Positions 45,570 through 54,523 of a stretch of 64,000 bases of DNA are shown in pieces. Source of the DNA: Pontiellaceae bacterium B1224 (GTDB taxonomy: Bacteria; Verrucomicrobiota; Kiritimatiellia; Kiritimatiellales; Pontiellaceae); contig JAROBA010000011.1 of NCBI GenBank assembly GCA_029432815.1, forward strand, positions 1-64,000. The letters run 5' to 3'. The notes beneath the pieces are model-generated. The model searched no databases and was not told where the DNA came from. It saw only the letters and a list, made by a program, of their open reading frames with translations. Made by a program: the position numbers and the translations under genes. The number at the start of each line of letters is the position of its first letter. Positions within the stretch are counted from its first letter, which is position 1.

Positions 45570-46712
45570 ATGGAGAACTACATGTTGAAAAAAACAAAAA
45601 TATTACAGAAAGCCGGACTTTTGCTGGTGTGTCTTTTAGGGACTTCATGTTTTGCGAATGATGCCATTCCGCCGGGCAACCCCATCCACGACAGCATGGG
45701 CATTGTTCCGGTGGATGGGGGGTTCAAGATGGACGGATATTGGGTGTGGGGCAGCTCCATCGTTAAAGGCGATGACGGGAAATACCACATGTATGTTTCG
45801 CGCTGGCCGAAAACGCTCAAGTTTCATCCGGGCTGGATGGTGGCTTCTGAAATTGTGCATGCTGTGTCCGACACGGCCGTCGGCCCGTACACCTTCAGCG
45901 ATGTCGCGCTGGGCAAACGGCATCCGCAGTATTGGGATGGGCAGTCGTGTCATAACCCCAAAGTATTTAAACACGGCGATACCTACATCCTGTTCTACAT
46001 GGGTTCCACCCATCCGTTCGAAGATGCGGTCGATCACCCTGAAGAGGTTCAGTTGCGATCCAAATATTCCATCGTCGGTCGCTCGAATAAACGCATTGGT
46101 GTGGCAACCTCCAAAAGCCCGTACGGGCCGTGGACGCGGATGGATGCACCGGCACTGGACACCAAACCGGACACATTTTACAGCTTCCTGACCTCCAACC
46201 CGACGCCCGTCATTCATGAAGACGGCAGTGTGCTGCTGGTCTTTAAATCGAGAAAGTATAACGATCAGTTTCCGTATCACAGCGATATGATGCTGGGCGT
46301 TGCGACAGCCCCTCATTTTACCGGACCTTATACCGTTGCAATGGATGAACCGATCTTTAGTGAAACCACCTTCGGCGTCGTGGAGGATCCCTACCTTTGG
46401 AACGATGCGGACGGGTATCATATGCTGGCGAAAGATATGAGAGGGGATCTGGGTGGCGTCAGCCATGGCGGTATTCTGGCGCATTCCGACAACGGATTGG
46501 ATTGGACGTTGGACGAGCATCCCGTGGCCTACACCAAAGAGATCAAGTGGGACGACGGCACTACGGTTGAGATGGGACAGCTCGAACGCGTGCAGGGCCT
46601 GATTGAAGATGGAAAATTAACCCATCTCAGTTTCGCGGTCATGGATGGCCCCGGCGGTTTCGGTAACGGTTCCAATACCTGGAATATCGTCGTGCCGCTC
46701 GATGCGGAATAA
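45570..46712 (+). CDS. Secreted five-bladed propeller glycoside hydrolase-like protein
   Basis: 380 residues; GAGGAGAGGG precedes the ATG at 45570, although a start at 45585 is also possible. A hydrophobic signal (ILQKAGLLLVCLLGTSCFA) is present. The body shows propeller blades of the GH43/GH117 superfamily type: DGYWVWGSSIVKGDDGKYHM, SCHNPKVFKHGDTYILFYMG, NPTPVIHEDGSVLLVF, VVEDPYLWNDADGYHMLAKD. Acidic residues at blade starts (GSSIVKGDDG, ED in VVEDPY) could be catalytic. It lies 18 bases after GH29 and belongs to the same unit. The family cannot be decided by eye; an exo-acting glycosidase is the most likely role. Confidence 0.75.
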   Translation: MENYMLKKTKILQKAGLLLVCLLGTSCFANDAIPPGNPIHDSMGIVPVDGGFKMDGYWVWGSSIVKGDDGKYHMYVSRWPKTLKFHPGWMVASEIVHAVSDTAVGPYTFSDVALGKRHPQYWDGQSCHNPKVFKHGDTYILFYMGSTHPFEDAVDHPEEVQLRSKYSIVGRSNKRIGVATSKSPYGPWTRMDAPALDTKPDTFYSFLTSNPTPVIHEDGSVLLVFKSRKYNDQFPYHSDMMLGVATAPHFTGPYTVAMDEPIFSETTFGVVEDPYLWNDADGYHMLAKDMRGDLGGVSHGGILAHSDNGLDWTLDEHPVAYTKEIKWDDGTTVEMGQLERVQGLIEDGKLTHLSFAVMDGPGGFGNGSNTWNIVVPLDAE

Positions 46713-46765
46713 AATGATCTGACAGGATAATTAGGGACAGAATTATTTCGTATCGAGAGGGTGTG

Positions 46766-49700
46766 ATGAAAAAACTATTTTTGGTGTTGGCGGTTTCGTG
46801 TCTGGGATCGGCGTGGGGGAATGCGAAGTCCATCGGAGATTTCCAGACCTTGGAAAACTGGCGGGGATTGACGGCCTCGACGGAGCGGGCTCCGGACGGC
46901 GAGGCTGCGGCCGCGTGGAACCTTTCCCAAAGCACCTCTTTTGAATACACCGAACCGAAGACGTTTCTGAGCGGACACAAAATTGATTTTTCGGAAGCCC
47001 TCGAAGTGGTTGCGGTGGAGGATTGGTACGACTACCGCTATCTTGAATTCATGGTCAAGCTGCCCGACGACCGCCCACTGGAGCTTACCTGTACGATTAC
47101 ACCATTGCTGGTGGGGCGCCCGGACTATGTTGAGTCGCTGTCTACCGAGGCGGTCATTCAGGGTCAGGGTTGGCAGAGGGTGGTGCTGTCTTTGCGCGAC
47201 TTCGACTATCTGCACCATCAGGGCACGTTCTGGAAGCACATACAGAGCGTAGCGCTATCCGGCTCGCTGGCGGGAGAAAGCGATAAGCCTCCGACTATTC
47301 TCATCAGCCAGCCGCGCCTAAAGAAAAGCAGGGCCGTATCCATTTCTGCCAACGTGGAATCGAAATCGGCGAAGGTCAATGAAACGCTTACCTATGACCT
47401 GCGGATTGAAAACGAAAGTTCCAAGGTTCGGAACGTTTCATTGTTGCTGGAAGATACGGCGTGGGAAGCCTGCCCGGCCGCGCTGTCGGAGAAGCAATTC
47501 ATTCTCCAACCCCTGGAAACTAAAACCATTTTGTTGTCGGTTCAGATGAACGATCTCGTTGCACCGGGCGGACGGGAGTCGCGGAAGGTGACTGTTGTGC
47601 CGGATGGACGCGGCGATCTGAAAGATGAGCTGACTCTAATTTCGATTCGGGAACTCCCGCACCCGTATTTGCTACACACAGATGCCGGATGGCAGGAAGT
47701 TATTGAAAAAGCGGATACGGTGGAATGGGCGGCGGAGGCCCGGCAGGCTTATATCGACAACGCCAACAAATGGCGCGTGCCGGGAGCCCGGACGAAGGGG
47801 GACTACAGCTATAATCACTCGGTTGGTGGCGCGGCAGAGAACTGTGCGGTTGCATGGAAATTGAGTGGTGATGATGCACTGGCGCAAAAGGTCATCACAT
47901 TCCTGCGTGAATTCAGTGATCCTGAAACAGGCTATCCCACAACGATCCGCAACAGCGGGGCGCATGTGCACCGCGGAATGTTTTTTGTGCATCTGGCCCG
48001 CGCATACGATTTGGTTTATGACCATCCGTCGTTGAGCGAAGAGGATCACGCCCGTATCGAGCAGGCCATGCGGCTCTATAACGAATGGGTCGATTACATG
48101 ATTTTGACCGGCGACGGAAATAATCATCAGGATGGGCTGGTTGCGGGGGCTATATTGAACAGTCTCGCCATGCAGGATTTTGAGCAGGTGAACCGTTTTC
48201 TGTATGGAACCGGCGGCATGCTGGATTTGGTCGGGCAGGGCGTGCTAGATGACGGCCAGTATTTTGAAGGCACGGCCAACTATAATATTCTGGCCGGCAA
48301 TATTTTCAACTCGGTGGCCGTGGCCTGCGAGCCCTGGGGACTGAATGTGAAGGATTGGAATATTCCGGCTAAGTACGGGAAGCACATTATGGTTTCACCG
48401 TGGGCGCTTTCGGGCGAATTCCTCGGTATGTCTTTTGAACGGCAGGGGCCTAGCACACGGACCTATCGTCAACTGAAAGATATTTGGGATGCCGTGATTC
48501 CGATGAGTGATTGGCGCGGCGTGGTTTTTGCATCCAACGATTCCGGCGGGATTGATCTGGCGGGCGGAAAAAATAACGAAGCCGGTTTCGGTTTTGATAT
48601 GGCCTACTATCTTTGGCAAGACCCGGCCTATGTTCCGTTGCTTAAAAAATTACGTAAGCGCGATCTGATCTATGGTGCGGCTGAACTGCCGGACGTGGAG
48701 GAACAACTGGGGCAGGATTCCTATGTGAACGACAACGTCGGGTTTGCGGTGTTGCGTTCGAACGCGGAGGATCCGGCCGATCGTTATCAGGTGGTGCAGC
48801 GTTATGGAACGCACGGCGGGTATCACGGTCATTTTGATAAAACCAGTCTGTTGTCGCTCTCCCGCTTCGGGCGCAGTCATTACAACACGGAGGCTTCGTG
48901 GTTCGGCTATTGGTCGTTCATGTTCAAGATGTGGGTGCAGACCTCGGATGCGCATAATATGACGGTGGTGGATCACCGTATGCAAAAGCCAAACGATAAT
49001 CACCGTGTTCTGTTCCATACCGGCGAGCTCATGCAGGTGTCGGCCACGGAGATTGAAACCGAATGGATTGATCCGCCTTATGGCGGGCAGACGCCGTACG
49101 CCCTGAAAATGCCGGAGGAAAAATCGTGGCAGGAGGCTCGCTGGCTTCCAACCCCTGGAAACCCGCGGCCGCAGGGTGATACCGGAGTTCCGTCTGAGCC
49201 GATTCTGCAACGCCGCCTGATCATCACAACGGACGACTATGTGGTGATGGCCGATTATCTGAAAGGCACGGAGACACACGACTTCGACAATCTGTTTAAC
49301 TGCAAAGGGCTGGTGGACCTCACCGCCGACCAAAAGGAGTTTGTTAAACACACCGCGCAGTGCGACCCCAATCCCTACAGCAGCGCGCAATTCATTACCG
49401 ACTGCAACTGGTACGATACCGAAGGAACAACCAAGGCTGCCTTTGTGCTGGATTGGTCGAAAGGGGAAATGGGCGGGCGGAACTCCTGCTCCGAACCGGG
49501 CGTGATGAATGTGGACTACTATTCGCTCTGGCCGAAAAAGGCCGAGGTGATGGTTGGCAACTACGCCGAGTCGCTGAATGTGGCGCGGCAGTTGTTTTAT
49601 AAAGTCATCGGCGACGGCGAGGTGCTGGCGGAAGGGCAGTTTGCTCCGTGGATTCTGGGCAAGGCCGACATCGATGTGGATGTCACCGGCATCCAAACCT

Positions 49701-50275
49701 TGGAAATTGAAACGCGCGTTGAAAAAGCCCGCGACCTGAAAACCATTTTCCTCGGCAACCCGCAAATCCAGACGACCGCCGGAACCTTCCAACCCTTGGA
49801 AAACCGTTCGGTTGAAACGCAGAACATTGCTCCATCTGAGGCCAATAAAGATTATGCCGGTGGTAAGGTAACGATCTTCGGCGAACCATATTTGAAATCG
49901 CTGGCCGCCGAACCGGCCAACCGTAAAGAGTCCGGAAAAATCATCGTCGATCTGCGGGGCAAAAATGCGGCGCGATTCCAAGCGACGCTCGGCGGCGACT
50001 ATCCGGTGGGCGGCGACGATATTCACCGCAAAATCATCGCCACACGATCCACTGGCACGGAGGCGCGCTTCCTTTCCGCCATTGAGCTGCACGAAGACCA
50101 GCCGGTCATTAAATCGGTCAAGGCCGTCAGTGATTCGGAGATCGTTGTTGAACGAAATGATGGACAAACGGATACGCTTAAAATCAGCGGTCTCGAAGGC
50201 GATGGAAATGCCGTGGCGGTTGAGATCAAGGTAAGCAAAGGGGGCCAAATCATTGCTTCGGAATCTACTGAGTAA
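46766..50275 (+). CDS. Large secreted heparinase II/III-like protein, paralogue
   Basis: 1169 residues; GAGAGG precedes the ATG at 46766, which follows an in-frame GTG. Signal peptide MKKLFLVLAVSCLGSAWG. Same domain order as 40570-44058: binding beta-sandwich (about 25-190, WYDYRYLEFMVKL, GQGWQRVVLSLRDFD), Ig-like domain (about 190-300), alpha-toroid (about 300-650, HRGMFFVHLARAYDLVYDH, NHQDGLVAGAILNSLA) and a beta domain opening with RYGTHGGYHGHFDKTSLLSL. The two share many motifs to the end, so one gene is a duplicate of the other. Two exact dispersed palindromes within the gene read as FQTLE and FQPLE and a third as LPTPGN. It probably cleaves a uronate-containing polymer with a different preference from its paralogue. 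Confidence 0.8.
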   Translation: MKKLFLVLAVSCLGSAWGNAKSIGDFQTLENWRGLTASTERAPDGEAAAAWNLSQSTSFEYTEPKTFLSGHKIDFSEALEVVAVEDWYDYRYLEFMVKLPDDRPLELTCTITPLLVGRPDYVESLSTEAVIQGQGWQRVVLSLRDFDYLHHQGTFWKHIQSVALSGSLAGESDKPPTILISQPRLKKSRAVSISANVESKSAKVNETLTYDLRIENESSKVRNVSLLLEDTAWEACPAALSEKQFILQPLETKTILLSVQMNDLVAPGGRESRKVTVVPDGRGDLKDELTLISIRELPHPYLLHTDAGWQEVIEKADTVEWAAEARQAYIDNANKWRVPGARTKGDYSYNHSVGGAAENCAVAWKLSGDDALAQKVITFLREFSDPETGYPTTIRNSGAHVHRGMFFVHLARAYDLVYDHPSLSEEDHARIEQAMRLYNEWVDYMILTGDGNNHQDGLVAGAILNSLAMQDFEQVNRFLYGTGGMLDLVGQGVLDDGQYFEGTANYNILAGNIFNSVAVACEPWGLNVKDWNIPAKYGKHIMVSPWALSGEFLGMSFERQGPSTRTYRQLKDIWDAVIPMSDWRGVVFASNDSGGIDLAGGKNNEAGFGFDMAYYLWQDPAYVPLLKKLRKRDLIYGAAELPDVEEQLGQDSYVNDNVGFAVLRSNAEDPADRYQVVQRYGTHGGYHGHFDKTSLLSLSRFGRSHYNTEASWFGYWSFMFKMWVQTSDAHNMTVVDHRMQKPNDNHRVLFHTGELMQVSATEIETEWIDPPYGGQTPYALKMPEEKSWQEARWLPTPGNPRPQGDTGVPSEPILQRRLIITTDDYVVMADYLKGTETHDFDNLFNCKGLVDLTADQKEFVKHTAQCDPNPYSSAQFITDCNWYDTEGTTKAAFVLDWSKGEMGGRNSCSEPGVMNVDYYSLWPKKAEVMVGNYAESLNVARQLFYKVIGDGEVLAEGQFAPWILGKADIDVDVTGIQTLEIETRVEKARDLKTIFLGNPQIQTTAGTFQPLENRSVETQNIAPSEANKDYAGGKVTIFGEPYLKSLAAEPANRKESGKIIVDLRGKNAARFQATLGGDYPVGGDDIHRKIIATRSTGTEARFLSAIELHEDQPVIKSVKAVSDSEIVVERNDGQTDTLKISGLEGDGNAVAVEIKVSKGGQIIASESTE

Positions 50276-50338
50276 CGTTCAGCGTTTGGGCCAGATGGCC
50301 TAACCGGGTAAGCATGAGGAAAGCCGTTGAGGTATAGG

Positions 50339-51070
50339 ATGAATATGATGAGATTATTTTCAGTTTTAGTGATGTTGGGTTTGGCAGGTGGTTCGGCCGT
50401 GGGTGAGGAATTGATTAAGGGTCATGTGCTCGATAATTTCCAGCACACGAAAGGGTCATGGCACTTGGTGGATCAGGTTGCGCTTTCCCAAGAGGATGCC
50501 CGCAATTTCAGTAGCTCGCCTGATCCAGAAGGAACGATTCTGGTGAACAGCAATGCTCGAATTAAAGGACTGCCTTATTTGCTGACCAAAGAGGTCTATG
50601 GCGATGTGGACGTCTCATTGGAGTTTATGATTCCTAAGGGTTCGAATGCCGGTATCTATCTAATGGGGCGCTATGAGGTGCAGATCATCGACAGCTTTGG
50701 CAATACTGAGCTGAAATTCAGTGATATCGGCGGGATCTATGAGGAGTGGGATAAGGGAGGGATTGAAGTTGGCGATCGCCCCCTGTTTCCAGGAAAAGCT
50801 CCACTGACTAATGCCGCCAAGGCCCCCGGAGAATGGCAGAAGTTGGATATCCGTTTTAGGGCACCCCGTTTTGATAAGAAGGGGTTGAAGATCGAAGATG
50901 CCCGTTTCCTCTCGGTGTATTTAAACGGCGAGCTGATGCAAAAGGATGTTGCTGTTCCAGGGCCGACGGTTTCAAACCCAGTTCAGGGTGAGGCAGAAAC
51001 GGGTCCCATTGCCATTCAGGGCGATCACGGTCCGGTTGCGATTCGCAGCTTTAAGATTAAGACGAAATAG
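50339..51070 (+). CDS. Secreted DUF1080 (3-keto-disaccharide hydrolase-like) protein
   Basis: 243 residues; GAGG lies before the ATG at 50339. Signal peptide MNMMRLFSVLVMLGLAGGSA. The fold is the concanavalin-like DUF1080 domain: GTILVNSNARIKGLPYLLT, YGDVDVSLEFMIPKGSNAGIYLMGRYEVQI split over two strands, then GEWQKLDIRFRAPRFD, VYLNGELMQKDV and GPIAIQGDHGPVAIRSFKI. Some DUF1080 proteins cleave 3-keto-glycosides made by Gfo/Idh/MocA oxidoreductases, and such an oxidoreductase is encoded just 10 bases downstream. Together they suggest an oxidative route of glycoside cleavage in the envelope. The domain assignment is good; the activity is inferred from context. Confidence 0.82.
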   Translation: MNMMRLFSVLVMLGLAGGSAVGEELIKGHVLDNFQHTKGSWHLVDQVALSQEDARNFSSSPDPEGTILVNSNARIKGLPYLLTKEVYGDVDVSLEFMIPKGSNAGIYLMGRYEVQIIDSFGNTELKFSDIGGIYEEWDKGGIEVGDRPLFPGKAPLTNAAKAPGEWQKLDIRFRAPRFDKKGLKIEDARFLSVYLNGELMQKDVAVPGPTVSNPVQGEAETGPIAIQGDHGPVAIRSFKIKTK

Positions 51071-51080
51071 GAAATTGAAG

Positions 51081-52451
51081 ATGAAACAAATCAGTAGACG
51101 ATCTTTTCAGAAAACTGCGGCTGCGGCATCCACTGCAATTCCGCTGTTCAGCATTGGTAAAGCAGGGCAATCGGCCAACAGCAAAGTCAATGTCGCCATG
51201 ATTGGGGCGGGTCATATTGCGAGCGTGGCGTATGGAGGCGTTCAGAATGAAAACATTGTTGCGCTGTGCGATGTTGATTCGAGCATGATTGATAAAAATC
51301 TGGGCAAGCATCCGGATAATCCCTCTGCCAAACAGTTCTCCGACTTCAGGCGCATGCTGGATAAGATGGATAAGGATATTGATATGGTCTGCGTAAACAC
51401 GCCGGACCATACCCACTTCCCGGCCACCATGGCCGCCATGGAACGCGGGATTAATGTCTTCACCCAGAAACCACTCTGCCACGATATCTGGCAGGCGCGC
51501 ACATTGAAAAAGGCCAAAGCTAAATACAACGTGCTCACCAACATGGGCAACCAGGGCCATACCTATAACGGGATCCGGCAGCTGAAGGAATGGTACGACT
51601 TCGGCATCTTTGGACAGATTACTGAGGTCCATAGCTACATAGACGGCCCGGAATGGGGCGGCCGCTATTTTGAACGACCGGACTCCCTTCCGCCTGCCAA
51701 AGATCCCATCCCCAGAAACCTCGATTGGGATCTATGGCAGGGCCCGACCGGGCCGACCGACTTCAGCCGCTTGTACGCTCCGGAAAAATGGCGCGCCTTC
51801 AATCGCTATGGCACCGGCACCTTCGGCGACTGGTTCTGTCATGTGGCCGATGCCCCGGTCTGGCTGCTCGATCTTTACGAACCCGTAGCAGTCGAAGCCG
51901 AAAAAGTCGAGGGTGGCAATGAGTGGATGGTGGCCGATGGCTGTCGGGTCCGGTTCGACTTCGAGCGTCGGGGCGACAAAGCCCCCTGCACATTCTATTG
52001 GTATAACGGCGACCCCGAACTGTTTCGTCCCGAAGCGCCGGAAGATTGGAGCTGGCCCGGAAAAATGCCCAAATCCGGCACTTTCTACTACGGCACCAAA
52101 AACAACGGGTATACGGATAATCGATCCAATAACCCGCGGCTTGCGAATAAAGAAGCGGCCATAGCGTTTAAAAAGGACGGCTATCTGGATGAAGTCTATC
52201 CCCGCATTAAAGGCGGGCCGATTCTGGAACTGGTAAACGCCATCAAGGGCGGGGCTGAACCCGGATCAAACTTCGACTATGCCGCTCCGTTCACCGAAGT
52301 CATGCTGCTCGGTATCATTGCGGTAAATCACGGTGGAAAAATTGAGTGGGATTCAAAAAATATAAAAATCACCAATCGTCCTGAACTGAATCAATACCGT
52401 AAAGATCCTGTTCGCAGTGGTTGGGAATACGGAGAAAATCTCTGGCGATGA
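51081..52451 (+). CDS. Tat-exported Gfo/Idh/MocA family oxidoreductase
   Basis: 456 residues from the ATG at 51081; a longer overlapping frame upstream is not credible. The N terminus has a twin-arginine signal (ISRRSFQKTAAAASTAIPLF), so the folded protein with its NAD(P) is exported. The Rossmann domain follows: VNVAMIGAGHIASVAYGG, ENIVALCDVD, VCVNTPDHTHFPATMAAMERG and FTQKPLCHDIWQA, where the Lys of QKP is the conserved catalytic lysine. The second half is the substrate-binding domain with HVADAPVWLLDL. The Tat-exported subgroup commonly sits with DUF1080 proteins, as here. It would oxidise a sugar hydroxyl (often C3) before cleavage by the neighbour. Assignment is strong, substrate unknown. 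Confidence 0.9.
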   Translation: MKQISRRSFQKTAAAASTAIPLFSIGKAGQSANSKVNVAMIGAGHIASVAYGGVQNENIVALCDVDSSMIDKNLGKHPDNPSAKQFSDFRRMLDKMDKDIDMVCVNTPDHTHFPATMAAMERGINVFTQKPLCHDIWQARTLKKAKAKYNVLTNMGNQGHTYNGIRQLKEWYDFGIFGQITEVHSYIDGPEWGGRYFERPDSLPPAKDPIPRNLDWDLWQGPTGPTDFSRLYAPEKWRAFNRYGTGTFGDWFCHVADAPVWLLDLYEPVAVEAEKVEGGNEWMVADGCRVRFDFERRGDKAPCTFYWYNGDPELFRPEAPEDWSWPGKMPKSGTFYYGTKNNGYTDNRSNNPRLANKEAAIAFKKDGYLDEVYPRIKGGPILELVNAIKGGAEPGSNFDYAAPFTEVMLLGIIAVNHGGKIEWDSKNIKITNRPELNQYRKDPVRSGWEYGENLWR

Positions 52452-52644
52452 GCCGTTTCCTTTATGACATGACGATAGATCGCAGCGAGATGAGTAATTT
52501 ATTCCTGGGCAACCCGTACAATGGTCACAAGCCCTATGACATGACGTGAAATTAATGCACGCTGTTAACAAAGTAACGTTGAGCTAAATTGACAAAAGAT
52601 GCTCTTCGCGGGCATTGTCACATTATCTATAACAGGGAGTCACA

Positions 52645-54483
52645 ATGAAGAGATTTACAGGTCAGTTATTCATTATCGCCGTAGGAATTGTATTTTCAAT
52701 GGGGGCGGGCGCTCGTGCCGGAGCTTCCAGGTCACCTTCGGCAGCCCAGTCGAAACCGAATGTCATCTTTGTGATGCCGGATGACATCAGCCACAACGCC
52801 TTTTCGTACTACAAAGAAAACGGGCCGCGTACGCCGAATATCGACAAGCTGGCCGATGAGAGTGTTCGGCTGACAGATTTTCATGTTTCCCCGAGTTGCT
52901 CTCCAACCCGCGCCGCTCTGCTGACCGGCCGACCGGCCGATGTGGTGGGCGTTTGGCATACCATCAATGGCCGCAATATGATGCGGGCGGATGAAATTAC
53001 GATGGCCGATATTTTCAGGGCCAACGGTTATGCAACCGGACTCTTCTTTAAATGGCATTTGGGCGACAACTATCCGTTCCGTCCGAAAGATCGTGGGTTT
53101 GAATATGTCGCATGGATTAAAGGCGGCGGTACGGGACAGCAACCGGATTATTGGGGTAATTCCAATCAGCATGCCCTCATCTGGGTCAACGATGTCTTAG
53201 TGGAAATGACCGATGAGGACGATGGCATTGAAGGCGCGTTCACGACCACATTCTTTATGAACCGTGCGATGGAATTCATGGACGAAAATATTCAAAAGGA
53301 GAAACCGTTTTTTGCCTATATTCCGTTGGCGACGGCACACGCTCCGCATGTGATGCCGCCGGATGCCCGGGAGGGAGTGAATGCTAAAACCGGAACGATT
53401 GAAAACATCGATAAGAATATGGGACGCCTTATCCAGTTCCTGGATGACAAAGGAATTGCTGATAATACCATCCTGATCTTTACGACAGATAATGGCGGCG
53501 GTACCTACCTGCGCGGTGGTAAGGGATCGAACTATGATGGCGGAACCAAAGTACCTTGCTTTATTCGGTGGGAAGCTGGCGGTTTGGGTGGAGAGGGTGA
53601 AGGGCGGGAAGTTGTGCCGCTCACGGCCCATATTGACTGGCTGCCGACTTTTATGGATATTCTGGATTTCGAGGATGTTGCGGATCGACCGGACAAACTG
53701 AAAATCCGGGGCAGGAGTTTCAAGCCGTTTTTGGATACTGATCCTTCTAATGATCCGGTTTATTATAAAAACCGGGCCGTAACGATTAATGACATGTGGA
53801 CGGAGTTCCCACAGAAATACAAAAAGCTGTCTGTCAAAAAAGACCAGTGGGATGGCGATGTCATCACGCATAAATGGCGCTTAGTACGCGAGAGTAGCGA
53901 TTCCGATTGGGAGTTGTATGATGTGCTGGTGGATGAAACGCAGCAGAATGACATTATCGGGGATGCCGCCAACGCTGAGATTGTTGCTGAGCTGAAGGAA
54001 GAATACGAAGAATGGTGGAAGCTGGTGGATGAACGCTCCAGTGAATATACGCGGATCATTATCGGCAATGCCGCGGAGCCTGAGACCGCACTTCATGCGA
54101 TGGATTTTCACGGCACGATCATTTGGGAACAGAACCAGGTGAAGCAGGGCGCGAAGGGCAGTGGCTTTATTGCCGTCGAATTTGACCAGCCGGGAAGCTA
54201 TGTTTTCGATTTGCGCCGCTGGCCGAAAGAAATTGAAGACGAAACGACCCTGACATCTGCCGGACCGGGGAAAGCGCTGGCCATCGCAAGCGCACGCATC
54301 AAAATCTGGAACGGGGATGAGGTGTATGCCGATGAAACGAAGGATGCGGATCCGAATGCCGATGGCGTGGTTTTCTCGATCGAAAATCTACCCGAAGGTC
54401 CCGCTTTTATTCAGACCTGGTTTTATAATGCCGAAGGTGAAATGACCGGGGCGGTTTATTATAACTATGCTTGCTTGAAGTGA
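52645..54483 (+). CDS. Secreted sulfatase (S1 family, CSPTR motif)
   Basis: 612 residues; AGGGAG precedes the ATG at 52645. Signal peptide MKRFTGQLFIIAVGIVFSMGA. KPNVIFVMPDDIS holds the metal-binding Asp pair, and CSPTRAALLTG is the signature with the formylglycine Cys at residue 85. Then FKWHLGDNYPF, PLATAHAPH and FTTDNGGG. About 130 residues after the sulfatase core (from about 480) form an extra beta-rich domain, FHGTIIWEQNQ to FYNAEGEMTGAVYYNY, that is also present in the next sulfatase. In the gap before the gene a short sequence CTATGACATGACG occurs twice in near-identical form, and TGACAA/TTGTCA is an inverted repeat. Active sulfatase very likely. Confidence 0.92.
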   Translation: MKRFTGQLFIIAVGIVFSMGAGARAGASRSPSAAQSKPNVIFVMPDDISHNAFSYYKENGPRTPNIDKLADESVRLTDFHVSPSCSPTRAALLTGRPADVVGVWHTINGRNMMRADEITMADIFRANGYATGLFFKWHLGDNYPFRPKDRGFEYVAWIKGGGTGQQPDYWGNSNQHALIWVNDVLVEMTDEDDGIEGAFTTTFFMNRAMEFMDENIQKEKPFFAYIPLATAHAPHVMPPDAREGVNAKTGTIENIDKNMGRLIQFLDDKGIADNTILIFTTDNGGGTYLRGGKGSNYDGGTKVPCFIRWEAGGLGGEGEGREVVPLTAHIDWLPTFMDILDFEDVADRPDKLKIRGRSFKPFLDTDPSNDPVYYKNRAVTINDMWTEFPQKYKKLSVKKDQWDGDVITHKWRLVRESSDSDWELYDVLVDETQQNDIIGDAANAEIVAELKEEYEEWWKLVDERSSEYTRIIIGNAAEPETALHAMDFHGTIIWEQNQVKQGAKGSGFIAVEFDQPGSYVFDLRRWPKEIEDETTLTSAGPGKALAIASARIKIWNGDEVYADETKDADPNADGVVFSIENLPEGPAFIQTWFYNAEGEMTGAVYYNYACLK

Positions 54484-54523
54484 GCCGAAGAAAAACGAAA
54501 CATCCTTCCGACGATATGGAGTC

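Noticed and set aside
52588-52620. TTGACA as a -35 box before the sulfatase at 52645
   Set aside because: No acceptable -10 box lies at the right distance; the site may be part of the TGACAA/TTGTCA inverted repeat instead.
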